From: Anastatus disparis
Lineage: Eukaryota > Arthropoda > Insecta > Hymenoptera > Eupelmidae
DNA length: 64,000 bases
Reading direction: 5' to 3'
Assembly (NCBI GenBank): GCA_017163975.1
Contig: JAFFSR010000218.1
Coordinates: 5,521,501-5,585,500 of the forward strand
The number at the start of each line of letters is the position of its first letter. Positions within the stretch are counted from its first letter, which is position 1. Positions 53,635-63,144 of the stretch are shown here, one piece after another. The notes under the pieces were generated by a model, which had not been told where the DNA came from, did no database searches, and saw nothing but the letters and a program-made list of their open reading frames with translations. A program made the translations under genes and the position numbers.

Positions 53635-54585
53635 AAAAGTCGACGTTAAATAGTTGCATCGTATTGAACTTCAATTACGAGTTTTGGTTATCTATATCCG
53701 TTTATGTTGGTACATTTCCATATACATCGTCATTGTATAAATGTCTGTTTTTTGACTTTAGTCTTGAAAATAATGTATCCTATAGGATATTATTATCCTA
53801 TTGGTATACCAATAAAAAGTCGACGTTTAAGAGTCACATCGTATTGCAATTACGAGTTCTGGTTACCTCATACGAGAATATAATCTTTCATTTCGTACAT
53901 TGGAGTATTACTTGAAGAAATTCATAACGTTATTTTAAAATGAATTTTATTTTACATAAGGCATTAAATATTAGCCAAATACTTCCAAGTATCATTTTCA
54001 GGAGCTTTCAACGAAAATATATCGAAAATATGTCAAATTGAATATTCTCAATTTTGTTTGACTCTGCCATCATTTGTTATTATTGTTGGTCTGTTTCACG
54101 ACAATTTTACTTGAAACTAACATAACTTTTGTTGCTTGTTTTATCTAAAACCTATGACGTTAAATAGTCGCATTGTATTGAACTTTGATTACGAGCTTTG
54201 GTTAGCTCATATGAAAATATAATCTTTCATGTCTCATAATGGGGTATTACTAGAATGATTTTCAGACGCTAAAGATTGATTTTATTTTACATTTTCTCAG
54301 TATTAGAAAAAGAGACTTACTATATATCTGAATTTTCGATCATTAATAAATGAAATTTTGTTGATGTTATCTACAATAAATATTGTAGAGTTTGATTATT
54401 TTGGTGAAGAAAATATCGAACATTTATATAAATCCAGTAATATATTCTCTATAAATTGTATTATTTTTTATTCTTTAGCTAAAATTTTTATAGTACTTTT
54501 CTACCTAAATTTCTCATGAGAATTTAGAAAATCTTGAAATTATTGTATTAAAATTTCAAGTCGACCAGGGAAAAGCCAATAAAGA

Positions 54586-56500
54586 TATTATGTTGTAAAT
54601 CTCCACCCCTCGGACCCGGCTTAGAGCTACAATGAAGGACTATCCCACCCATGTATAACGGGATAGTTTTTCCTCTCTCTTTACATGTTATTCAAAATTC
54701 ACTGTATTAAATGATATTACCTGTTTAGACATTGTTAGAGACATAATCCAAAATTACCTGTCTAGTTTTAATTTATTCATTACAAATTGAATTTTAATAT
54801 CTCTTTTCAAACACAATTTTAAATTATTTTAACCGAGAATCATCTATTTTAATAATAATAATTAATTTATTAATTTATTTATTTTGATTTAAAATTAATA
54901 ATTAACCTTTACAGTTGAATCGAATCTTGATGCAGATTATATTAGTTAATGTCACAATCATACCAAATTATAGAAAAGCGCCAAAAAAGCACTTAAAAAT
55001 TTTCTACTAATTTTTTTTTTCAATAATGTAACACAAAAATTTATGTTTTCTTTAATAACAATGATTTTACTTCTGGGTACGATTTGTTATTTTACTTAAG
55101 AATTTTACTTGATATTGATCATCTACAATTAAAGTGCATTTAATTTAAATAATAACATATATTAATGGATTCCACATAATTTTTTTAAATTTAAGTTGAC
55201 TCTTTTCAAATAGCAATTACTCATAAAAATTATGAAAAAAATATATTTAATTCTATGGATAGCGAGACATTTTTTGATGTTTTTTCTTAACTTAAGTTTA
55301 CCAATTAATTTTTGGAAAAAAAATTATAGAAATATCCACTTTTACACACTAGTATATGGTGGTTATGTTTACTGGAGTAAATATAATAAAATTAAAACAA
55401 GAAACTTATTACTTTCTGAAAATGTCAAGAAAAATAAACCTTGACGAAGAAAAAAAAAAGATATTCAAAGTCAAAGTCACGAAATTTATAAAGATGTCAG
55501 TAAATATGAACACTTAAAATATCATTTTATATAAAAATATTAATTTTTTTATGAATGTCTTATTCAAGTGATATCATTATACCATTTAAAAGCCGTTTTT
55601 ATTACAATGTATCGTGTGTATTCAATTGTTTTGCAAAGTAGGGAAAAGAGCAATCTTAATGTTTGACTAAAATGAATGATATGTACATAAAATTTTATTT
55701 ACACAATCTTGGTAAAATTAAGTTATAAAGAGATGCCAAAAATACTTAAACGATAATTAAATATTTAAGAAAAGGTATGTTACACCAAAATACAAATTCG
55801 ATGATCATCAAAAACATATAGTAAAACGTTACATCGAATCAAATGTTTTTTGAGCTATTTACTTATTTTTATGAATATTTAAATATTTGTTTAAATAAAA
55901 CATCCGTGGCATTATATGTATTATAGCATCATAGCGCAGTTTATTATATTATTTAAATGTAGGTTTTCAATAAAATTTTATGAGTGCTTAATTTTTCAAA
56001 TATTAAAAAAACAATAACATTGATTTCATAGAAATATTTATTATTTATTGTTACAATTTTATGACTTAGCTATATTTCATCAACCTCATACAAACATAGA
56101 AAGGTATGGATCATTTATTTTGTTAATAAATCAACTAAAAAATCAATTAATAGTGAAATTAAATTTTTTAAAAACAATTATAAAAGATAAATTAAAATTA
56201 GAATATGAAAGATATACGTATGGTTGAGTCATCTTTGAAAAATTAATATTATGAAAAAAAATTAATATATTGAAGATAACAGAAACAAATCGTCAGAAAA
56301 AAATTGTTTATTTTTATGTAAACAATCTATTTTCAACAAAAATAAAATTGCATTAAGACTTTAATTCAGTAAGACTTTAAACTATGTATTTAACTTTACT
56401 TTCTATAGAAAGAGATTACGTAGGTGAAGTTGAATAAAGATTTAGCATGCAATGTGAAAATGACAAAATTTAAATTAGTTCAGGTCAGTTTAGTAATGAA
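54586..56500. other. Gap between the two hairpin tracts; one GC-rich hairpin, no supported gene
   Basis: No copy of the 16-nt core occurs here. A short GC-rich patch at 54,600-54,667 contains an 8-bp stem (ACTATCCC at 54,639-54,646 and GGGATAGT at 54,660-54,667). The rest is AT-rich. A 70-codon frame at 55,232-55,444 has the Lys/Asn/Phe bias of chance frames in such DNA. Confidence 0.5.
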
Positions 56501-56566
56501 AAGAAGAATCGTACTCAGGTATGTTTATTAATTCTTTTTCCTCTTAGTTTTTGGAGGAGGGTCATG

Positions 56567-56627
56567 AGCCAGGTAAATGCACTTGAAGGGTATAAAATCT
56601 CACCCTGAGTGCATGTTGAAGTCAGTG
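56567..56627 (+). promoter_or_regulatory. Promoter B: TATA box and Inr of hairpin tract B
   Basis: TATAAAA at 56,591-56,597 and initiator TCAGTG (A at 56,624, 33 bp from the first T). CAGGTAAATG at about 56,570-56,579 and the GGGTATAAAA context match promoter A. A possible donor GTATGA at 56,804 would end a first exon of about 180 nt. Confidence 0.6.
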
Positions 56628-57175
56628 TGATCTGAGGTGTTGAACGAGAATCATATCTAACAACTGAACTTTTACTGTTAGATCCGACATAAGGAGTATT
56701 TGGTGCTTTTCAAAGTGAAGTGCAATTAAATCGACGCTCTAAATAATTTCTACAGTTTTTGCATCCGAACCATCATCTTTGACTTAAGAAATAGATCAGA
56801 TCGGTATGATTTTAATAAAATAATTTGCTTGATTTTTCTGTACTGTTCCTTTTTTAGCTATTTATCTATTATAATTCTTCGACAAATTCATCAGTTTTCA
56901 TTACATGAAGAAGCTCCTATATTTTTATATGATTTCCGGCATTAATTTTGTCGTCACTTTTTTAAGAAATACAAATAAATCTAAGTTAAGACATTTGCAA
57001 GTTTTAAGAGTGCATAATAATTCATTGTGAATATTGCAGATGTGAAATAGTCGATAACACTTAGAATAATAAATAATTTTAATTCCTAACAATTTAACTA
57101 TTATCTATGAACTAAATATAATAATCTATTTTTCAGTATTATTTTCTTTAATTTTTTGGTTGTGAAAAATTATAT

Positions 57176-57201
57176 GAATTCGACGTTAAATAGTCGAATT
57201 C
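57176..57201 (+). repeat. Longest-stem hairpin copy (9 bp)
   Basis: The arms GAATTCGAC (57,176-57,184) and GTCGAATTC (57,193-57,201) pair perfectly around the loop GTTAAATA. Confidence 0.85.
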
Positions 57202-57282
57202 TTATCATTTTTATTTGCTAAATTATATTTTTTTTAAATTTTACTCTATTTTTTTTATATATACATATACATACGCATTTTA

Positions 57283-58852
57283 TTCAAAACGAGGTTTCTT
57301 ATATCCATACGGGAAAGATGTGCATTCATCTAAATGCTTTCGTTTAATACTATTTACACGACAAGTTTTTGTTTCTTGTTTTGTAATTACATCGTGATAC
57401 TTTGTGCGCCTAATAGCACTAAATGAATGTACTATTTCTTCATTCTTTTTTAAAACTAAAGACTTGACACTGTTATAATTTAAAATATCTTTTGTTGAAT
57501 CATTCAATGTCATACCCTTAACTTTACAAACTTCATATAGAGTTCCGTCATTACTTTTCACAATATACGAATAAAACTTAGGACCTGCGCTTACAAACGA
57601 TGTTATATAGCTATCTCTACCATAACATTCTAATTCATCAGTCATATCACCCAAAAGTCTACCTGTTGGAACTCTATATTCATTTGCTGTATTTTTACTC
57701 AAATAGATACAAGAATCTGTATCATAATATAATACACGCTGCTCTAACTGTTCTAAATAACTATACAACTTAAGCCTTGCTTGTGCTGTAGTATAAGCAG
57801 CAATAACCACGTTTGTCATTGGCGATGAATTATATGAATCTTCGTTGTATTTCCAGTGAACATAAAAAGTATTTTGATTAACCGGTAAAGCATCGACTAA
57901 AATTTTATCGTCACTTTCTAAAATTTGAAAGAACTGCGGACCGTCTCTAATAATTTCTGTAGTACCCATATTTTTCCTCTGACCGAATTTTCCCCAAAAA
58001 GAATTTAAACATAACTTAGCTAAAATACGCAGCCCTGGATTTTTTCCTATTTTTTCTTTTTCTAAAATTATGCCTTCTTCGCGTGCATATTCAATATATT
58101 CGTCGCATAAATTTTCATTTGTACAATTTATCGGCCACCCTCTAGCTTGTTGTTTGATCTTTAGTAACGTGTTAATATAACCCGAAAATAACCCACCTTG
58201 TTTAGTTTCTTGATTATATTGAGAAACCTTATATTACCATATCTCGTAAATAGCTGTTATACGATATCCCATTATTACGGCCTTTTTTTAACTCCTCCAA
58301 TACCCATGTACCTGTAAAATCCCTGTCACTAATGTTTTCGTACGTACATTCGTTTTCGTTCAAATTTTCACAACATGTACGACATAATGGAAACATTAAA
58401 CGCTTGTGCATTCGAACAAAGAGTACGGGTAAAAACAAAGATCGCGTTGTTAATACGCGACATTTGACTATACCTTCGACTTTTTCTAAACTATATCCAC
58501 TACCTGTTAAAATGCGAAATTTATCTCCTAAGGGTGAACTTAGGTTTGCTGGGACTACAGCAAGTTCGTTTCTATTTTCCAAGTGACTTTCATCTTCGCT
58601 GGTCTCTGTCGGCTGTCTGTCGGACTCTTCGATTATTTGCCGCGGATTTTGGTCTGCGGGGATGTCAGCTAAGTGTTCGACGTCTTCGTCGTCTGGCGTA
58701 AGCCATCCATCTGATTCTTCTCGTTGAGGTCTTGCTGGAGGGTCTACTTCATTTTCCTCCTCTTCGTCTTCATCCGTAGACTCGAAATCGGGTAAGCCTA
58801 GTGTGATTTCATCACTGGTATATCCGTCATCTGATGTTTCACTGAGCTCGTT
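57283..58852 (-). pseudogene. Broken family B DNA polymerase, Maverick/Polinton-like (C-terminal part)
   Basis: The minus strand encodes the palm and thumb part of a protein-primed type B polymerase. Visible in order: an acidic stretch (58,852 to about 58,590), a cysteine-rich palm stretch (FPLCRTCCE) followed by TGTWVLEELKK near 58,300, motif B (LNSFWGKFG, about 57,985-58,010), motif C (YYDTDS, about 57,725) and the downstream KxKG-type KVKGMTLN. The exonuclease domain is not seen. It is broken: an extra base at about 58,279-58,289 shifts frame and a TAA follows at 58,234-58,236. Such polymerases occur in Maverick/Polinton transposons, related adintovirus-like elements and some linear plasmids. 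The block is GC-richer than its flanks and interrupts hairpin array B. Confidence 0.75.
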
Positions 58853-59107
58853 TTAATTCAGTGAGAGCTCGATCATCTCATCTTCATCAAAGTGACGTCT
58901 CAAAACTTCGATTTGACGGTAGGTTAATACTACGTCGTCTATTCCAGTATGGTATAAATATAGGATTATTGGTCTTGAGTGAGTTGATTGCTGACAGATG
59001 TTGCAAATATACGGCTGGAATCTTCTTAGCCTTGTTGAGTGGCATGGAAAACTATCCGGGTTGAATCCGAATGATCTTAATAATGCGAACTTGGCAGCAA
59101 AATCCAT
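58853..59107 (-). CDS. Hypothetical 84-aa ORF in frame with the polymerase remnant
   Basis: ATG at 59,107 to TAA at 58,853-58,855. It contains a CNICQQ (CxxC) motif with a nearby Cys and His residues that might bind zinc, and ends in an acidic tail. The codons after the stop stay open in the same frame into the acidic leader and polymerase. Either this was one ORF with a point-mutation stop, or a small gene abutting a deletion. Function unknown. Confidence 0.4.
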   Translation of the reverse strand: MDFAAKFALLRSFGFNPDSFPCHSTRLRRFQPYICNICQQSTHSRPIILYLYHTGIDDVVLTYRQIEVLRRHFDEDEMIELSLN

Positions 59108-59186
59108 GTTGATTGGTCCTTGAGGAAGAATTGCAATTATTATTTACCATTTATTTAAGTGGTCATAGCGTGCAATGTTAATGGAG

Positions 59187-59405
59187 TTATAAAGGTGTGA
59201 GACTAACTATTATTATACTATCTATTATGATTAACGAGGAATGGGGGTGACTTGTTTCGTTGTAATGTATTGATCCTTGGTGATGCGGATGCTTCATAAG
59301 GCATGTTCCTCTTTGCATAATTTCGTAGGATGGAGGATAGTCTTTTGCATTAACTCCGAATCTTGGTTGATTGGTGGTGGAAAGTTTTTGTTGCGATTCC
59401 TGCAT
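59187..59405 (-). CDS. Hypothetical small protein with PPxY motif
   Basis: From the ATG at 59,403-59,405 the frame encodes about 72 aa including DYPPSYEI, a PPxY (WW-domain-binding, late-domain-type) motif. An upstream ATG at 59,543 would add 46 residues of low-complexity sequence and looks less likely. No family recognised. It lies between the polymerase remnant and the membrane-protein tail, on the same strand. Confidence 0.35.
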   Translation of the reverse strand: MQESQQKLSTTNQPRFGVNAKDYPPSYEIMQRGTCLMKHPHHQGSIHYNETSHPHSSLIIIDSIIIVSLTPL

Positions 59406-59607
59406 TTTTATTACCTGTATGGAAGAAGTAGGGCTTAATTTCGTGAGGATTGAAATGGCGAGGATGGTTGGTATGAGTGTGTGCGTATGTGTAATTGTGA
59501 AAGAAGACAAAACAAAAAAAAGTGGAGAAGAGAAAGAAAACAAGAAAGATATATATATTTTTTTTCTCTTAAGCTAGATGATATGGATGGATATGTCCTT
59601 AAGTGAG

Positions 59608-60052
59608 TTATGTTTGGTCGTTATTAGTTTTTGGTGATAAGGTTTCTGCTGGTGACTTCGCAACTTCTTGAGGTATGTTGGCGTAGTTTTCTTCTTCTGT
59701 GGGTTTCGTGTTACTAGAGTGGGAAGGTTGCATGTCTATGTATATGCTATCTTCTTTGGTCGTTGTATTCTTGTATGTTACCGATGCTTGGGAGGGTTTG
59801 GTCCGCGAAAGGTTAACATTTAACCCTGTGCTTGGTTTCTTCTTGTTCTTCCGCCTTATATTTTCTGGACTTAGGTTCAACGAAATCTCGCGTTGTGTTT
59901 GAGTTATTCCATGTCTCATATGAGTGATCCTGGGTTCCTTTTGTTTCCTTTCTATTGATAAAATTCTTCTTCGTATGCATAGAATAATAGCTGCTATTAT
60001 ACAAATGAGAATGGTGGTGATTATTGTGTATATATATATATATATATATATA
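59608..60052 (-). pseudogene. C-terminal end of a single-pass membrane protein (5' truncated)
   Basis: Reading from about 60,030 on the minus strand: a hydrophobic helix (IITTILICIIAAIILC), a basic stop-transfer (IRRRI), then a hydrophilic tail of about 120 residues to the stop at 59,608. The tail has two tyrosine motifs, YIDM and YANI, 15 residues apart, of the Yxx-phi sorting or SH2-binding type. Upstream the frame runs into a (TA)n tract and no ectodomain is seen, so the gene is cut short here. It could be the tail of a receptor or of an envelope-like glycoprotein; the sequence does not decide. Confidence 0.45.
60029..60052. repeat. (TA)n microsatellite
   Basis: About twelve uninterrupted TA dinucleotides, at the point where the membrane-protein frame loses recognisable content. 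Confidence 0.9.
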
Positions 60053-60129
60053 GAATATCGAAGCAGTTTAAAATAACATAATATTATAATATTTTCATAG
60101 AGATATTAATAAAATAGGTTGAATAATTT

Positions 60130-60424
60130 GTTTCACTATCAGTTTATATGGACATATTTATATATTTAAATTATCATTTGAAACTCTTGTTAGAGTAAAA
60201 AAAAATAAAAGATTGAAATAGGTTATATGATTTCGACGTTAAATAGTCGATTATGGTAGAAAGTTCATTAAAGAGTAGCTCTTGGAATAATAATTCACGC
60301 TGATTTAGAACCTTTTTTGTTCAGTTTTGAATCTGCTATTAATTAAACTATGGCGAATAAATTAAAAATAACAATATAAAATTTTCAATTTTTTGGCTGT
60401 AAGAAATTCGACGTTAAATAGTCG
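60130..60424 (+). repeat. Higher-order duplicate in array B, copy 1
   Basis: Resembles 62,850-63,144: shared GTTTCACTATCA, GGTTATATGATTTCGACG and CTATTAATTAAA, with two cores 175 bp apart (60,234 and 60,409). A third, more diverged version with two cores 143 bp apart is at 57,038-57,201. Confidence 0.75.
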
Positions 60425-60911
60425 CATTCTTATCATTTATACAATGAGAAGCTTTATCTAGTAAAAATTATGAGATTTAAAGGTAGCGTAGTCACAGACT
60501 TCCATTATAGCAAAAAATTACCATGTTACATGGTAAAATTTACAAGAAACAGGAATTTTCATATTCTTAAATAATTGAAGTAATTTCTTCAAATGCATTA
60601 TTTTTCATCGATAAAATTTTTAAAAATATTATAAACTGTCATTGTATTCGAAATTCTCTCATTTAAATATTGGATTAGTTTATCAATTTTTTATATAAAT
60701 AAATTTTTAAGCCTATTAAAGTTTTCTAAAAACTAGAAATAGAAATAATTAAAAGACGATGTTAAATAGTCGCATATCAAAGAAATTTGATCAAATAATT
60801 TTTTCAAACAAATGAGATTTCGTGACCAAATCACTTAATTCTTACTTCTTATATTTTGGTTTTAAATTAATACTATATTTTCTTTAGCAACAAAATGAGA
60901 TGTTTAAATAT

Positions 60912-60927
60912 CGAGGTTAAATACTCG
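60912..60927 (+). repeat. Hairpin with compensatory change at stem pair 4 (CGAG/CTCG)
   Basis: CGAGGTTAAATACTCG: the closing C-G pair is flipped to G-C on both sides while the loop GTTAAATA is kept. Confidence 0.8.
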
Positions 60928-61517
60928 ATTTATAGTTTTTAAAACTATAATTTATCTATTCATTTTAGATAAAAGAATATATCTTTTATATTTTATTTGA
61001 TGATATATTCATTTCCGACGTTAAATAGTCGAATTTTACTGTTCCGTCAATTTAAATAGATTGTTAAAACAACATTTTTTCTTGCCAATCACATTTTTGC
61101 AGCTTACATTCAATCAGTTTTTATCTTTTTTGCAATTTTGGATAGAACAATTTGGACTTTGAAAGCCATTCTCTTAAAATATTTTCATATTTACATAACT
61201 ATTGAAAAGTATTTTGTGATTTCGAGACTTAATTCTTGCTATAATGTAAGCTTTGCAATCAAAATTAAGAATTCAAGACCAAGCTCATTTATGAAAAATA
61301 TGTTGTTCATGATTACATGCATTTTTGACTTTAAATAGTTGAAAAATCTTTGAACAGGTAAACATTTAGAAGGATAAACAATTGATCCTAATAAAAAAAT
61401 TTTTATATTCAGTATCAAACGAATTATTAATTTGGTTGTCGTATAAAAATTTAAAATGACAATCTATTTATTCAGTATATATTTTTTAATGTCTTCATTA
61501 TGAGAGAAGTTACAGAA

Positions 61518-61539
61518 ATTCAACGTTAAATAGTTGAAT
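61518..61539 (+). repeat. Hairpin with 7-bp stem and compensatory change at pair 2
   Basis: The arms ATTCAAC and GTTGAAT pair perfectly around GTTAAATA; CAAC/GTTG replaces CGAC/GTCG, independent of the copy at 48,920. Confidence 0.8.
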
Positions 61540-62849
61540 CCTTATCATTTATAATTTAAAAAATTGGTTTCTTGTAGTTTTAACAAATTAATAGCAATAT
61601 GTATTAATATTTGTGTCGATTACACCATTGAACATTGATTGATCCATCATAATTAGTCGATTCTCAAAATCCATTTTCAATACAAGTTACCTTGAAAATA
61701 TCAGATTTTTGACATCAAATAAAATGAAAATTTGAATCGTTATATTGTCAAAAACATTAATAATTTAGATTTTCTTAAAATTTTGACTACGATATCAATT
61801 TTCTCAATTATTGGGTGAACTTCTCAAAGAATAATTTGTCATAAAGGGTTCTCTAAGTATAATTTTCTCTAAAATTTTTACAAATAGTGACCGATGAATC
61901 ATTGCGATCTAAGAAGCACGACGTTAAATAGTCGTAGCTTAAAGATTAAACAGCAGCAGTTGTCATTGTTATTTAATATTTCCATTTTCATTTAGCTTTC
62001 GTTATTTTGTCAGCCTAAATTGTACAATGGAATTACCGTGAGATTATCCATTCAATTACTGTAAAAAGTGTATGAAATTGAAAAAAGTCTTGTAATGAAT
62101 AAAGTATTTAAAAATTCATGTAATAATTATACGCTACAGAATTTAAAATTCTTTCGACGTTAAATAGTCGATTTAAACAACTTGCTAGTATTATAATTAT
62201 TTCTTTATTACACATTTTATAGTTTGAACAAGAAATTTTTCTCCATGATAAAACTAATAAAACTATAAATTTTGTAAATTTAATGGTAAATAATTGTTTC
62301 TGAAAGTAACCAATCAATTACATCTTTTAGATTTTACTTTCTTTCCAGAACTCAATTTTTTATTAAATCATTGTCTCTTTCGTAAATCGGATACAACGCT
62401 AAATAGTCACATACGATTTATTTATAATTTTAATACTTACATCAAATAAAATATTTATAAAAGCCTTTCTTTTAGATGCTTTTTATAAGGTTGAAATAAG
62501 GAAATAATTTTGACAATGCATATTTAAATTTTTCTTCATTGTAAAAGAAGTTTCAGAAATCTTTCGTCAAATAGTCAAACCTCAGATATTTTTATTTTCT
62601 ACAACTTATATTAAAACAGACCGTTTTTATGTCTAAATATTATTTGTATAAATATTTTCGACGTTAAATAGTCGCTTTCGATATAAATTCTGTAGGCGAA
62701 ATAGTACTTGAATCGTGAATAACTAACGTTATTCTGGAAGTTTTTTTATTCACTTTTAAATGTGCCATTACGCGGAGTTATAGTCCTCTATATCAGCAAT
62801 CATTATAGTTATGGTCAAAATATCCTCCAAACCCGGACAATTGGCATTT

Positions 62850-63144
62850 ATTTCTGTTTCACTATCAATTTATATGAATATATTTATATATTTAACAAAT
62901 TTTCATTTGAAACTGATTTCACAGTAAAAAAAATAAAAGATTGAAACAGGTTATATGATTTCGACGTTAAATAGTCGATTATGATAGAAAATTCATAAAG
63001 AGTAACTTTTGGAATTATAATTAATTCATGCTATTTTGTTCAGTTTTTAATCTACTATTAATTAAATTATCGTAAATATAAATTTAAAACGACAATAAAA
63101 ATTTTACACATTATGGTTGTAAGGAATTCGACGTTAAATAGTCG
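62850..63144 (+). repeat. Higher-order duplicate in array B, copy 2
   Basis: Partner of 60,130-60,424, offset about 2.72 kb, with cores at 62,962 and 63,129. A further shared landmark is TTAGTTTATCAATTTTT (near 60,675 and 63,658). Confidence 0.75.

Larger units (their letters stand above)
48781..54170 (+). repeat. Hairpin-motif array A (23 copies of CGACGTTAAATAGTCG and variants)
   Basis: 16-nt cores start at 48781, 48920, 49055, 49198, 49314, 49437, 49678, 49866, 50026, 50191, 50684, 51067, 51365, 51722, 51876, 52076, 52268, 52528, 52788, 53066, 53641, 53821 and 54155. The core is a 4-bp stem (CGAC/GTCG) around an 8-nt loop GTTAAATA. Common flanks are AAAT before and YATY after. Spacing is irregular: closest 116-143 bp in the first six, up to 575 bp later. 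Sequence between cores is mostly unrelated, so these are not simple satellite units. All copies are in the same orientation. Copies at 49314, 50026, 50191 and 52268 are degenerate. Confidence 0.88.
47886..54585 (+). ncRNA. Putative long non-coding RNA A carrying the hairpin array
   Basis: Predicted from sequence only. A first exon of about 96 nt (47,886-47,981) ends at donor GAG|GTGAGT. A 198-bp intron ends at the pyrimidine-rich acceptor TTTTATTTTACAG (48,179). The downstream body holds 23 copies of the hairpin motif, all on this strand, and no long open frame on this strand. The first exon has a tiny ORF (ATG at 47,912, about 14 codons ending in TGG TGA). An AATAAA at about 54,580 could be the 3' end; earlier AATAAA hexamers also occur, so the end is uncertain. 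The layout (TATA promoter, tiny ORF, one small intron, repeat-bearing body) is reminiscent of Drosophila hsr-omega. That is analogy, not homology. Confidence 0.45.

Noticed and set aside
55232..55444. 70-codon ORF in the gap between tracts
   Set aside because: Composition matches random translation of AT-rich DNA; no motif or splice context.
57197..60130. Polydnavirus proviral segment
   Set aside because: No excision-junction motif or known polydnavirus gene family is seen; the polymerase fits a Maverick/Polinton-like source better.
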